From contig OX438749.1 of the NCBI GenBank assembly GCA_949316235.1, positions 6,218,914-6,282,913 of the forward strand: DNA of 64,000 nt, written 5' to 3'. A program made the translations under genes and the position numbers. Under the pieces are notes generated by a model. The model saw nothing but the letters and a program-made list of their open reading frames with translations, was not told the DNA's origin and ran no database searches. How positions within the stretch are numbered: position 1 is the first letter of the stretch; every line of letters starts with the position of its first letter. Origin of the DNA: Oegoconia quadripuncta. Its lineage: Eukaryota > Arthropoda > Insecta > Lepidoptera > Autostichidae. Of the stretch, positions 29,603-40,635 are shown piece by piece.

Positions 29603-30058
29603 ATGACCATTGGTGTAGTGGATAGTGACCCTGTCATCGAAACTAACGGTTGCGGTTTCAAATCCCGCGAAGGGTAAATGTTTGTGTGATGAATACGAAC
29701 ATTTATTCTCAAGTCATGGATGTTTATACAAGGTTACATTTGGTATACCAAAAAGCCAATTAGATCATATATTTTGTAATGAATGAGGCTAGAAAAAATA
29801 AAATTAAAATACAGGATTGTTGCGAATTTAGCTTCCGCTTGTAGGATGTTTATCATTCCTTAATTAGATAAATAATGAAGGAAAAAATATAACCCCATAT
29901 TTTTAAAGCCTGAATGGATTCTCTATTTCATGTTTCAGGTATACGATAAATAATCTGGTATAAATATTTGTGTATGTTTATCCGTTAGTATCCATAATAC
30001 AAGCTTTGATTAATTTGGGACTAGATGATTTTAGTGTCTGAAATATTTACTAATATAT
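29603..30058 (+). repeat. SINE-A copy split by an insertion
   Basis: The head 'gaccattggtgtagtggata', B box 'gcggtttcaaatcccgcgaa' and 'gatgaatacgaacatttatt' run to 'atggatgtttata' (29,737). After about 225 bp of other sequence, 'aaatatttgtgtatgtttat', 'ccgttagtatccataataca' and 'gattttagtgtctgaaatat' complete the element. A shared 'tata' marks the break. Confidence 0.8.
29738..29962. mobile_element. unclassified insertion in SINE-A
   Basis: About 225 bp beginning 'caaggttacatttggtatac' and ending 'caggtatacgataaataatc'. AT-rich and without a frame. The TATA at the edges is compatible with a short target duplication. Class unknown. Confidence 0.45.
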
Positions 30059-30520
30059 TATTATTTTTATTAAACACCGTGACAAAGAATGGACGTACTT
30101 GACGTGCAAACAGACGGACAACAAAGTGATCTTATAAGGGTTCCGTGTTTACATTTCGTGGTATAGAACCCTGAAACAGTTATAAAACCTCCTTTAATCC
30201 TTTTCTAACAACGTAAACACTGGAATATAAAATATTATATGAAAGTATTATCTTTCTACGTTGCAAAGACAAAATACTTCGCACAATAAGCTACCCTACT
30301 GTCACGCATATCCTTTATGAAAACGTGTGAAATCCCATTTCCGGGAAAAAAGATAATATTTATTGTACAAACAATCCACTAGCTTTGGGATAGGTAACTG
30401 AATAAATATTTTTGATGCGAATTAAACCAAGGACACAGATACCCAAAATTCTTTTGGAGTCTAAGAGTATGTTTGAAATATTTGGGAATCAAATATTTTG
30501 AAACCATTTTCAAATTTGTC
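30059..30520. other. no gene; one repeat-like motif
   Basis: 'cagacggacaacaaagtgat' with 'ataagggttccgtg' near 30,110-30,150 is typical of a dispersed arthropod repeat and recurs in part at 33,948 and 58,560. No more can be said. Confidence 0.35.
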
Positions 30521-30522
30521 TT

Positions 30523-30648
30523 ATTGACCAATTGGGGTAGTCGATAGTGATCTTGCCTTCGAAACTAAGGATTGCGGGTTCGAATCCAGCCAGGAGTAAA
30601 TGAGTGTTGTATAATTTAACTTTTTGTCGCGAGTCATTAATCTAATTA
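30523..30648 (+). repeat. SINE-A copy, 5' part, diverged
   Basis: 'gaccaattggggtagtcgat' then 'agtgatcttgccttcgaaac' and B box 'gcgggttcgaatccagccag', with 'cgcgagtcattaat'. Truncated by the next element. Confidence 0.75.
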
Positions 30649-30649
30649 A

Positions 30650-30825
30650 TCTAACTAATCAATCAATCAATCAATCAAATACTCTTTATTGCACAATTAA
30701 CAAAAGCTACATGAAGAATACAGCGTACATCATTAATCTTATAATAATTAATGATTTTGATTGATTTTGAATCGCACAAAAAGGCGGCCTTATCGCTAAC
30801 AGCGATCTCTTCCAGGCAATACGAA
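30650..30825 (-). mobile_element. LINE 3' end, (AATC)n tail
   Basis: '(aatc)n' then 'aaatactctttattgcacaa', 'gcggccttatcgctaacagc' and 'gatctcttccaggcaa'. In reverse it matches the 'cttatcactaaaagcgatct' segment of the GTATT-tailed LINE, so it is a sister subfamily. Similar at 38,893. Confidence 0.65.
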
Positions 30826-31005
30826 AGTTTGGATGTTTGTTTGTTTATTTGTTTGTTTGTTGCTCAATCACGGCGAAACGGATGAACGGATTTGGATGAA
30901 ATTTCGTATATAGGTGGATCATATACCCTGGATTAAAACGTAAGATATTTTTTATACCGATAAAGTGAGTAACTTCCGCGGGATAATTATTTATATTATA
31001 TATGT
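30826..31005 (-). repeat. repeat J unit, reverse
   Basis: 'aatacgaaagtttggatgtt', 'gcgaaacggatgaacggatt', 'tataccctggattaaaacg' and 'gtgagtaacttccgcgggat'. It stands head to head with the next J unit. Confidence 0.7.
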
Positions 31006-31023
31006 TTATCCGTTATCTAATAC

Positions 31024-31250
31024 TAGTTTTCCGCCCGCGGCTTCGCCTGCGTTGAATAACGTTATCGCGGCGATTTGTTTACCCCGCGGAAACTATTCAT
31101 TTTATCAGGCTAAAAATTAGCCTATGTTTTATTCCAGGGCATGTTCTACCTTTATACCACATTTCATCCAAATCCGTTCATCCGTTTCGCCGTAGTTGAG
31201 CAAAAAACAAACAAAAACAAACATCAGCATTTATAATATTAGATACTAGA
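31024..31250 (+). repeat. repeat J unit, forward
   Basis: 'ttttccgcccgcggcttcgc', 'accccgcggaaactattcat', 'ttccagggcatgttctacct' and 'atccgttcatccgtttcgcc', ending 'tttataatattagatac'. Confidence 0.75.
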
Positions 31251-32870
31251 TATTATCATTACATAATACGTTAGTGCTATATTAATTCTGTGACATAAGG
31301 AAGGCTTCATAGACAATTTTCATAGTAAAAAGGTCTTGAGTGCTGGGCATAATAAAATCTTTTTCAATTTTATGCAAGTTCTGGATCCCTGCTGACAACT
31401 GTCAGACGGATCTAGGGTTGTCAACTTACTATACGAGTAGCTGGTGTTGTAATGTAATGGCATAGTAATTTCATAGTAGAACTTAGATACCCCTCTCACC
31501 CCGCCGCGCCGCATGGTTATCCTTCGAAACTCAAAAGTTGACTATATAAGGAGATTGAAGACTCGGTGAAGCTGCAAAAGGCACCGTCTCCAAAAAAAGG
31601 TCACTATCGTTGACCTGGAGAAGGTGAACGCACAACAGAATCGACAGACCATTATTTCTTAACAATAACCCAATCAACGAAACGGTGAAGGTAATACATT
31701 AATTCCTCCGTAAGTTTAGTTTCAAACTGTTGAAGACATTGGTCGAAATCAATTAAACCCCGGTACCCACAATCCGTTTCGGAATGAAAGATGAGGTGGG
31801 TCTATACTGTCAGCGGTTTTGATGGTAGCATAATAGGTACAATTTTTTTTTTCATAAAGATCTATCGCGCTCAGACTTCCACCTACTGCGATCCTGACAC
31901 ACCTCTTTTGCTGCATGCACTCTCATAATGTTGTTCGTATAAACATATACACACTTGCTCGTCGGTTACTCTTGACGTTGCTTTCTTTTAACGTCTCCAA
32001 TTTGATAATTTTTTCATTTCTGAAATAAATGGTGTTCAATTGACGATGCTTTAACTCTCTCAGAGATTTATGGAGATAAATATACAAGCTTTGTATCCCA
32101 ATATAAATATATTTATAACATAATGTAGGTACAATATGTATCTACACAATTGCCTATTTCGTATTCTGATGATTATATTTTAATATAAGGATTAATATTA
32201 AAATTGACATTTCACAATTTAGACTTAGCAACGTTAGTTAGCACAACTTACAGAGGACACAGTCATGCACTTTTACAATAAAATACGAAAACATGTGCTA
32301 TGCTTAATAGAGGAGAAATTTAAGCGGCAATAAAAGGGACTCTGTGTAAAAAGGGTCATTACAGGATAGATGACTGATATCCGCTCCGCTTAAAATGCAC
32401 TGTCCTGACTGACTGACCAGAAATCATTGCACAGCCCAAACGCGTTGACCGATGTTGATCAAATTGGGAAGGATATTCCTCAAGTTTTTTGTCAAAGGGA
32501 GGGAAAAATATTCAAACAAAAGTCAATATCTCCGGAACCAAGGGCTCTAGAAAAATCAAAATTGGCATACAGAGTCTACCAAGGAAATAAATAAACACAT
32601 GTTTCATCAGCTACTGATGTGTATGACAAACGTTAAAATCGCACTAAATTCACTATTTAGCATAAGCGCCGCGAACAGTGGCGCCCTAAATTTTCTTTCG
32701 GCACCTTTAGCAGCGATTAAAGTGGAAGTCACTTGTTCAAAATTCCGGATTCAACTAATAGTCCGTTTATTTCCGAACTTATGTCTCGTATTTGGTATTC
32801 TATAAATTAACGATAAATACTTATTAATATCGTGTCGATGTCAAATGGCCGTGTCGATGTCAAGCAGACG
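31251..32870. other. no feature recognised
   Basis: About 1.6 kb with only short frames (64 to 68 codons). The T-rich run at 31,841-31,850 and 'tcaatatctccggaacc' near 32,525 are not enough to name an element. Confidence 0.35.
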
Positions 32871-33050
32871 ATGCTGGCAGTACAGTGCAGTGCAGTACAA
32901 TTACGCGGTCTTATCACTAAAATCTCTTCCACATGCATGACATCGTTTGTCGCCCGCGACTTAGGAGTGAGAATGGGATAGTTGCACAGAAATCTGAATA
33001 ACAACTTAGATTTCTGTGGATAGTTGTATATTTCGTATCATCATATATTA
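32871..33050. repeat. LINE-tail fragment and small hairpin
   Basis: 'cgcggtcttatcactaaaat' and 'ctcttcca' match the GTATT-tailed LINE 3' UTR in reverse. Then 'cacagaaatct' and 'agatttctgtg' (32,985-33,018) form an 11-bp stem with a 12-nt loop between two copies of 'ggatagttg'. The function is unknown. Confidence 0.4.
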
Positions 33051-33277
33051 TCTCTCATGCTCCTAGTGCTGGTACCTGCTGCGACTGCTGATACTGAATC
33101 TTGTTAGTATAAAATACGCGAACAATTTTGATATGCGCGTATCCATTTTCCAATCCAATTAAACTAACATTATGAATGAAAAAGTTTGGTTGTTTATTGT
33201 TCAGGCGTATCGGATAAAGTTGATAAACAGGTAGAATATGCCCTGGAATAGGATCTACTTTGTATCCCGAGCGCTGT

Positions 33278-33682
33278 GTGGTTACGGCACGTAAAAAGAA
33301 TAGAGATGGTTTATCTCTTCCCGTGGATATCGTACCACAAAACATTTACGACGCAAATATGTCTGCATAAGTGGTGATTACCCTAGAGTAGACCTAGGCC
33401 TTGGCGGTCAGGGCGCTCATATAGCCTCTTCCCGTGGGTGTCGTGAAAGGCGACTAAGGGACTTTCCACCAAAATACATTTACAGACTTATACGGTTTAA
33501 CGGCGATTAGCTTATCCCTGTCCCGTGTAAATTTCTGTATATTTCGAAAGGGGAACCGTTGATGTCGTATCAAGCATTACATTTTTAATATTTGGAACAC
33601 CCAAACGCTTATGTTTGGGATATCTCTGACTACCTCATTTGGGATAAAAATCGTGACATTTTGTATGTATGTAAATTATTTC
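33278..33682 (+). repeat. repeat I, two adjacent pieces
   Basis: 33,278-33,345 has 'ggttacggcacgtaaaaaga' with 'tctcttcccgtggatatcgt'. 33,352-33,682 is a near-complete copy: 'tgtctgcataagtggtgatt', 'ctcttcccgtgggtgtcgtg', 'aaaggcgactaagggacttt', 'tggaacacccaaacgcttat' and 'gggataaaaatcgtgaca'. The full copy at 59,428 is on the other strand. No frame. Confidence 0.7.
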
Positions 33683-34003
33683 TTGACTGCTTTTGTTTCC
33701 ATAAAATCAGGTGTGCTTTCCCCCCTTCAAATTTCCATGTTCAATTTAAGTCAAGCCCAAAACTGTAGGCCAGCCCTATAGCTAAATGAAGGCCTATAAA
33801 TAGACAATGTAAACGACTTCGCTGCTATCGTGATAGATCAGCTCAATTATATACACCATAATGGAAAGCTTCATTGCAATAGCACACGAAAATCTACACT
33901 AACTATAACGAAGTAACTTAATAACTCTGACAGCCCACAATTATTTTTAGGGTTCCGTTTCTCCAAATAAAAGGAACCCTTATTACTTCAAGGTTCAATT
34001 TCT

Positions 34004-34340
34004 AGTCACCTCCGTGGCTCAATGTAAACAACATTGGGTTTACGATTTGGAGGTCGCGGGTTCGATCCCCAGCGGGGTACATGTTTAAGTACTCGGTTTG
34101 GTTGATGGTAGGGCATTTTAAATGTCCCCCTGGCTATCTACCACCATCTTATCTAAATCTGCCGCCAAGCAGCAATGTTAATAGCATTGTTGTGTTCCGG
34201 TTATCAGAAATAAGACAGCCAGTCCTCCAAATGTGTTGGGGTTTCCGGGTCAGTAGTAAGCGCCCACCTTCGACCTCATATTCACTTAACATCAGGTGTG
34301 ATTGTGGCCAAGTACCAACACCTTGTGCATAAAAAAAAAT
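34004..34340 (+). repeat. SINE-C copy, full length
   Basis: 'cacctccgtggctcaatgta', B box 'gcgggttcgatccccagcgg', 'gtgttggggtttccgggtca' and an A9 tail at 34,331-34,339. Good match to the 56,084 copy. Confidence 0.9.
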
Positions 34341-34838
34341 CTAATTAGAAAAACCGAACGGAAAACTCATTCTGAGGAAAGAAAGAACTCTGTAAATTCA
34401 GTGTCTTCAATGTCTAAAAAGAGGGCACAGCATATATTAGACCTGTGCCAGGTGGTACATGTGTTCCACACGGCATAGGTATTGTAGCCAGTTTAGTATT
34501 CTGTTACACTTGGCTCTCTGCCAATGCTATAATGTTATTCAAACGCGTTGATACAAAGATCCGTCAACAATGCGCACATTAAATTTCGTTATTCCTGTAT
34601 GGAATTAACTATAATTGATTGATGCGATGCTTTCATTATTAACAACCTTATTATGAGGATAGTTAATTGATGAATTTTTGATAGGAATTAATCGCCAATA
34701 ATGTTTGTTCATGTAATGAATCATGCACGAGTACGATGATTTATTATTGCAAATTGTTAAGGGCATTTTAAAGAACGAACGAAGCATTGCAGCGCGTGCT
34801 GGTAACCTCGCATTTTTACCCGTCATATTTTACTCTTG
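34341..34838. other. no feature recognised
   Basis: Two overlapping frames near 34,605-34,923 have no domain; one enters the 5S-SINE. Confidence 0.4.
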
Positions 34839-34842
34839 GCAT

Positions 34843-35395
34843 GGTCGTAATCCCCATTCGATTTCGATTAGCGAAGTTAAGTCCGTCCTTGGATGGGTGA
34901 CCATTAGTGACATTTTAATATGAGTGTTTATGTGCTTCGGAGGGCACGTTAAATAGTAGGTCCAGGTTGTTTTCAATTAAAGGCGTTAAGCTAAGTCGGA
35001 AACAAACACTGACTGTCATGTGGCCACTACACTAATATGTATTGACGGGGCAGTCTTAGGATTGAGATCGAGTCTCACTCTCAATAATATATTATATATT
35101 TGATACTGTTCAAATTCAGATTAGACAGAAGAAATAGAATAATCTCAAGTTCTATAGTTTTTCGCAGTCTTGGGATAGTTTTATTAGTACGAGCCTTCTT
35201 TAATGTCTTGTTACACTTATATACAGCTTATATTTATATTTATGTGTGTGTGGGAAATAAATGGTATTAGTGGTATACAAATTCACCAATCCGCACTGAG
35301 CCCCCGTGGTGGATTATAGAGAGGGTATACTCTCCCCGCGAGAGGAGGTTGTGCCCAACAGTGGGGACGTGTTAAGCTGTTGATGATAACCTCAG
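34843..35395 (+). repeat. 5S-SINE copy with an insertion
   Basis: 'gattagcgaagttaagtccg' then 'tccttggatgggtgacca' matches the 3' half of 5S rRNA. The middle follows: 'tatgagtgtttatgtgcttc', 'ggtccaggttgttttcaatt' and 'actgactgtcatgtggccac'. It breaks near 35,035 and resumes at about 35,278 with 'attcaccaatccgcactgag', 'cgtggtggattata' and 'gttgtgcccaacagtgggga', ending 'gctgttgatgat'. Confidence 0.75.
35036..35277. other. insertion within the 5S-SINE
   Basis: About 240 bp of AT-rich sequence without a frame. Words such as 'attgagatcgagtctcactc' and 'ttattagtacgagcc' faintly recall the PIF/Harbinger-like MITE ends, but no clear TIR pair or target duplication is present. Confidence 0.35.
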
Positions 35396-36108
35396 AAGTG
35401 ACTATAACTTGGAATTTTCTTTTCTCAAGGATTTTTTTTGTGTATTTCTGTGATAGAGTCTTTGGATTTTTCCGATTCCGAAATTTAAATTTTTATATTT
35501 AAAACTAAACTCGGGTATATGTTCTTAGCCATGTTTGATTGAAATCAGTTAAGCAGTTTCGAATCGATATTTTTTTTTATGCACAACGGTTTTGGTACTT
35601 AGCCTCAATCACATCTGATGTTAAGTGAAGATGAGGTCGAAGTATCGAGGTACGAGTGCCTGGACGATATAATATTTTATTCCAACAACGCTTTCGGGGT
35701 TTTCAAAATTTTCCATTAATAGTTTATAATATAGAACTCATTAAAGCACGTAAGTAATTCTGCATGTTTAGCTTCCGAAAATTCAGTAATCCAAAAACCT
35801 ACTTAACTCAGTTTTCCTTTTTTTTCGTGTCGATCTGCACGTGGTTTTCTTTCGGTTTTCCTAGTATATTGTTTTGTAATAAGAAATAACCGAATTATCC
35901 ACCAAACAAAACACACTCGTTAATCCAATCTAGTCCAACCGCTGCTGCCGCATAATAAAATCACGTGGGGACATTCGTCACGTTAAAATTTATTCATGAA
36001 TTCTCAGCGATTGTGTGGTGATCATTTTCATAATGCATAAGCGACACGATCACGAATGTTCAAATGAATTTCGTGCAAGCCACAAAAGGTATTACCGTAC
36101 TACCTACT
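35396..36108. other. mostly unassigned; one SINE-C tail
   Basis: At 35,568-35,642 the minus strand carries a SINE-C 3' tail ('ttttttttatgcacaacggt', 'atctgatgttaagtgaagat'). The rest has no recognised feature. Confidence 0.5.
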
Positions 36109-36110
36109 AT

Positions 36111-36350
36111 TGGACGACCGATTGGTGTAGTGGATAGTGACCCTGTCAGCGAAACCAACGGTTGCGGGTTCGAATCCCGCGACGGGTAAATGTTTGCGTG
36201 ATGAATACAAACATTTATTCCCGAGTCATGGATGTTTATATAAATATTTATGTATGTTTATCCGTTATCTAGTATCCATAGCACAAGCTTTGCTTAGTTT
36301 GGGACTAGATGATTGGTGTAAGTGTCCGAAATATTAAGAAAAAAAAAAAA
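36111..36350 (+). repeat. SINE-A copy, full length
   Basis: 'gacgaccgattggtgtagtg', B box 'gcgggttcgaatcccgcgac', 'gatgaatacaaacatttatt', 'tatccgttatctagtatcca' and 'gactagatgattggtgtaag', then an A-rich tail. Among the least diverged SINE-A copies. Confidence 0.9.
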
Positions 36351-36385
36351 AAATGTGACGACCGTACTACCTACTGTACCTACTT

Positions 36386-36665
36386 ATGACGACCTGTTCG
36401 GTGTAGTGGTTAGAAACTCTGCTGCTATACCAAAAGGTCGCGGATTCGAATCCCGCTAGGGGCATATGTTTGTATGATGAATACATACATGTGTTCCCGA
36501 GTTATGGGTGTTTTTCATTTATATATGTATTTATTTACAAAAAAAAATGTATTTGTGTAGTTTATCAACCATCTGGTATCTATAATACAAGCCTAGTTGC
36601 TTAGTGTGGAACTAGAAGGCGCTGTGTATGTGCAAAGATATGTATTTATTTATACAAAATTTATG
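36386..36665 (+). repeat. SINE-B copy, full length
   Basis: 'tgacgacctgttcggtgtag', 'tggttagaaactctgctgct', B box 'gcggattcgaatcccgctag', 'gtagtttatcaaccatctgg' and 'aggcgctgtgtatgtgcaaa', ending in 'tatttatttat'. It serves as the reference for this family here. Confidence 0.9.
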
Positions 36666-36711
36666 TAACGTATTAGTCATTGATAGTCCGGTAAAAATAC
36701 CTAATATTTGT

Positions 36712-36835
36712 GGTGTATTTTCCTATAATCTTAACGTTTCTGATTTTTTTGTAGAAGGTTCTATCCTTCTACAATAAATATTTTCTAACCATTGTGTAGC
36801 TTGCTTTAGGTATAGTATAAGTTATAAAAGTATAA
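36712..36835 (+). repeat. unclassified repeat M, copy 2
   Basis: 'tttcctataatcttaacgtt', a small hairpin 'gtagaaggttctatccttct', then 'attttctaaccattgtgtag' and 'cttgctttaggtatag'. Reverse complement of 8,820-8,935. Confidence 0.55.
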
Positions 36836-36844
36836 GTTATAAAT

Positions 36845-37140
36845 AACATTTCTGACTATCTGGATGATAAGAATGCGTGGACATGAACCGCTCGGCATTA
36901 TCCAGTATATTTTATTCTTATTTTTCTTTGTCGAATCATAAATTTTACAATTAGGGTATTTCAAATTGTATTTGTATTGACTTATTTAAAAAGAGCAACC
37001 CCTGAGTTTCTTGCTCGTTCTTCTCTGGGGAGACTGCCTAGTGAAAGAGCGATAACTGTATGTCATGACGATTTCAAATGTTATTCTTATAACTTACGAA
37101 ATAAAAACATTTTTGATTTGATTTGATTTGATTTGATTTG
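36845..37140 (+). mobile_element. Jockey-type LINE 3' end
   Basis: It starts within the last codons of the reverse-transcriptase protein: SDYLDDKNAWT and a stop at 36,883, matching the C-terminus of the 51,883 element. The 3' UTR follows ('aaaaagagcaacccctgagt', 'ttcttgctcgttcttctctg', 'ggagactgcct') and then a (TTTGA)n tail. The UTR differs from the 53,100 element by a consistent set of changes, so two subfamilies exist. Confidence 0.85.
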
Positions 37141-37722
37141 AAAAAAATCTATAATTTCATCATTTATTTGTAACGGTTGTATTTTGAAATAAACTTTATT
37201 ATAATAAAAAAAATACATAGAGTGGTCAGAGAAATAGCAATCAAAATAATAATTTGAAACGACATCCGCGGTCCACCTATCTAAATCAGAAATACACAAG
37301 TGACATATGAAAAATAATATTATGCTTAAAAAGCGATTTCAAATTTTATAGAGTAACAAGTACAATAAGATTTGTACCTGGATAAAGTCTTCTTTAGATG
37401 CCTTATTTGGTAATGATTTTCCACCACTAATTCACCAGAATCGCCGCCATTTTATTTAAAAATATCGATTATACCTGCACTTATTCTCGACTAAGATCTG
37501 TTTACTCTGCACCGGGTTACAGGATGCGCCATCACATAAGTTTTAATGAAATTCTGTGTGCTTTAGAGGGCATTACGTAATTGCACAGTATATTAAAGCA
37601 CAACCAGTAAATCAACTTGGGGAATTCGAATGACAGTTTTGTTTATATAAATAATAGTAAAATAGAAATGGATATATGTTACGTGGAACAATAATATTAG
37701 GGGAATCAAAGAATAACAAAAA
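37141..37722. other. no feature recognised
   Basis: AT-rich. A 70-codon minus-strand frame shows nothing. Confidence 0.4.
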
Positions 37723-37727
37723 CAGTT

Positions 37728-37976
37728 TTTCCTGTTTGACCTGTCGGAAAAACCTTCCTACCACGTACGACCACCCTGTGGAACGGACTTCCTGCAGCGG
37801 TATTCCCGAACGAGTACGACATTGGAACCTTCAAGAAACGAGCCTACACCTTCCTCAAAGGCCGGCAACGCATCTGTGACCCTTTTAGTGTTGCGGGTGT
37901 CCATGGGCGGCGGTGATTGCTTTCCATCAGGTGACCCGCATGCTCGTTTGCCGCCCGCCCTCTCATATAAAAAAAA
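37728..37976 (+). pseudogene. LINE ORF2 C-terminus with A-tailed 3' UTR
   Basis: The frame encodes [20 protein letters not shown] followed by [20 protein letters not shown] and [13 protein letters not shown], the usual C-terminal sequence of Jockey/R1-like LINE proteins in Lepidoptera ('RT..LWN.LP.AVFP..YD...FK'). The 3' UTR 'tttccatcaggtgacccgca' and 'tgctcgtttgccgcccgccc' ends in A9. The same UTR occurs reversed at 62,965. Upstream coding is missing. Confidence 0.8.
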
Positions 37977-38452
37977 AATTAAAAAATCGGCCAGTATGTG
38001 TTGCACACGGGTTCCTAAAAGCTCCAAATCGTAGCTTATTCAGTAATTGAAAATTGTACGTATGTAAAAAAATTCTTTGCATGTCTTGTTGATAATTATT
38101 TATAAACGCAAATACTAATAGCATTTAATTTGTATTTTCCGGGGTCCATGTTTGATTTTTTACCATAAAACGTATCCTATGATACCCTAGGAATCAAAAC
38201 GAATCTATCTTGCACTTCAAAATCGAATAAGCTGTTTGGGTTTACGCAATAATATACTTATATTTATGACACGTCTGATGACCATGCAGTATCTTGGTCA
38301 GGAAACGATAAAAAAAATGGAGGCCATAATTTTAATTGCATTTTAAATAACTTCTGCGACGATACCTCATATCCCTTAAATCGAAATCCATCCAATATGT
38401 ATCTATGCAATAAAGTTTCATGACGGTCAAATTTAAAAAGGTTTTTATGTTA
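37977..38452. other. no feature recognised
   Basis: AT-rich. 'gaatcaaaacgaatctatct' near 38,190 resembles 53,868 and may be an old shared repeat. Confidence 0.35.
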
Positions 38453-38454
38453 GG

Positions 38455-38577
38455 TATTACAATACAATACAATACAAATACACTTTATTGCACAACAGAA
38501 AAGAAAATACAGTTTCAGAAAAGTGGTAAGAATAGAATGTACAATTTGGCGACCTTATCACTAAAAGCGATCTCTTC
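38455..38577 (-). mobile_element. LINE 3' end with GTATT tail
   Basis: (AATAC)n then 'aaatacactttattgcacaa', 'cagtttcagaaaagtggtaa' and 'ggcgaccttatcactaaaag' is the 15,020 family in reverse. Confidence 0.8.
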
Positions 38578-38890
38578 TTGACTTTTGTTATTTAATTTGT
38601 AGTATTTGACCTAATCTTAAGCTGCGCAGTTATTTTTATCTCCAAATCTTTGTCTAACGCTTCAACAAGTTCAACACAGCCTATTCATCGCAAATGAACA
38701 TATTTCAACCCACTGAGCAGAAAATAATGTATCTACACGTAATCGTACAGAGAATATCCAAATTGCGCAGACCTCGTTTAGGCTTCACAGTCCTCCTTGT
38801 AGCGTTTCTGGGCATGTTTCTTCTTCTACTTCTTGATAAAAATCTGATAAAAGTTTGCTGTTTATTTTTTCTATTTCAGCTAATAAGTGG
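38578..38890. other. no feature recognised
   Basis: A 79-codon plus-strand frame (38,694-38,933) with a hydrophobic stretch runs into the next LINE tail and has no known homology. Confidence 0.35.
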
Positions 38891-38892
38891 AT

Positions 38893-39065
38893 GGTGGATC
38901 TCACTTCAATCAATCAAGTACACTTTTATTTAACAAAAATTCTACAATGCACTTCATAAATATAGCTGAAAAAAAATATTGTACAACCAGGAGGTCTTAT
39001 CGCTATTAAGCGATTTCTACCAGACAATCTTTGGGTAGAGAAAAAAGTAGAACGTGATAAATGCA
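38893..39065 (-). mobile_element. LINE 3' end, (AATC)n-tailed subfamily
   Basis: 'tcaatcaatcaagtacactt' to 'aggtcttatcgctattaagc' and 'gatttctaccagacaatctt' in reverse. Sister of 30,650. Confidence 0.65.
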
Positions 39066-39317
39066 AGTAGGTTGTGCACCAATGACTTAAATAAATATAT
39101 AAAATAATAGATACTAAACAATAGATATAAACATATACCTATACCTTAGATATGAACATCAACTTACATGCAATGATAGTGTAAAATTACCTACATATAT
39201 AGTGATAAATTATTATATTATTATATATATACAAAGAAAATATTGGATACTATAATTATTCAGAACCACGAATATGGCAACAGTCAAGACGCTAGAAAAT
39301 GTGCCTTGACTTACTTC

Positions 39318-39560
39318 ATCATCATCTCAGCCCGTAAACATCCCACTGCAGGGATATAGGCCTTCCCTCTTATAATAAAGGAGTATGGGCCATAGTCCAC
39401 CACGCTGGCCCAATGCGGGTTGGGGTCTTCACATACCTTAGAATTTTTATTTCTCAGGCATGCAGGTTTTCTCACGATGTTTTCTTTCACCGTTTAAGAG
39501 CAGGCGGATTAATGCACATAAGTAATTAAATTAAATTTAAAAACTCATTTCTTACTTCAT
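39318..39560 (-). repeat. SINE-D copy, head missing
   Basis: 'catctcagcccgtaaacatc', 'ccactgcagggatataggcc', 'accacgctggcccaatgcgg' and 'caggcatgcaggttttctca' match SINE-D in reverse as far as 'ttaaaaactca'. The tRNA-like head is absent, so the copy is 5'-truncated. Confidence 0.85.
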
Positions 39561-40375
39561 ATTTCTCTCTAAAAGCCCAGCTATCCTCAATAGCCTTGAG
39601 TAGATACCGGCGTCATTTTTCTTATTATGAGTAAACGACAGAAAATGGGTCTCATATACAAACTATATTCGAGCACATGTAAAAAAATATGCAATATTTT
39701 CTGTAATTTATTAAAAAATATATTTAGCCTTAAATATTCTTACAGAACTTTATAAAAAAAAATTATTTAGTAGAGTCAAGATGCCGTAAATGTAGTGGTG
39801 TGTTTAAATTCTTAATTACGAAAAACTAGCCTCATATATTTATTACAATTTACTTCTTAGTGCAAATACAAATTACGCAAAAATTCTTCCTTTGTATATT
39901 CGCCTTTCTAATAAGATAATATTAATTTTGTATGGCGTTAAAATATTATGTTAAATAATATTATTGCAATTAATAAAATGGATAACAATACGTATGGCAC
40001 TCGTATCATTATGGAATCGAATGTATGTCACATATCATACAAACAAGAGAACATATAAACAAGAGTATGTCACATATCTTTTATGGTAAACAAAACATTC
40101 GGGCCAATGAAATTCGGCAAATTCAGGCATATGAGTATTATTGCATATAATTTTCGGGCAAACAATAGAAATCCCTTTATGTTACAGTAGGTGTTTGTGT
40201 GTAGGGAGATAAATGCCTAATTATATGTCATGCATTAGTGTCCGATGATGACATTGGCATCGGTGTTCGGATACACCTATCTATACATATAGGTTTTTGT
40301 GACACCTATAAATATATCTTTGTAAAAATAAATAAATACAAATCTAGTTTCACTAAAATAAATAAATAATAAATA
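39561..40375. other. no feature recognised
   Basis: About 0.8 kb of AT-rich sequence. (AAAT)n words at 40,330-40,375 probably belong to LINE or SINE tails. Confidence 0.4.
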
Positions 40376-40377
40376 AA

Positions 40378-40622
40378 TATATTTTCACATACACACAGCG
40401 CCATCTAGTTACACACTAAATAACTAGGCTTGTATTATAGATACCAGATGATAAACTACACAAATAAATTTTTTCTTGTAAATAAATACACACATAAATG
40501 AAAAACATCCATAACTCGGAAACACATGACTGTATTCATCATACTAACATATGCCCCTAGCGGGGTTCGAACCCGCGACCTTTTGGTATAGCAGCAGAGT
40601 TTCTAACCACTACACCAACAGC
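40378..40622 (-). repeat. SINE-B copy, full length
   Basis: In reverse: 'ggtgtagtggttagaaactc', 'gcgggttcgaaccccgctag', 'gttatggatgtttttcattt' and 'tatctggt(at)' to 'agatggcgctgtgtgta'. Good match to the 36,386 copy. Confidence 0.85.
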
Positions 40623-40635
40623 TAAGCAATAAGGT

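Noticed and set aside
32340..32360. Second mariner left end at 'ctctgtgtaaaaagg'
   Set aside because: It shares 14 bases with the end at 63,185, but the next bases differ and no transposase follows; chance or a tiny relic.
36111..36190. tRNA gene candidates at SINE-A, -B, -C and -D heads
   Set aside because: They have sound A and B boxes, but each is the start of a multi-copy retroposon with a shared body and the cloverleaf stems are imperfect. They are SINE heads, not tRNA genes.
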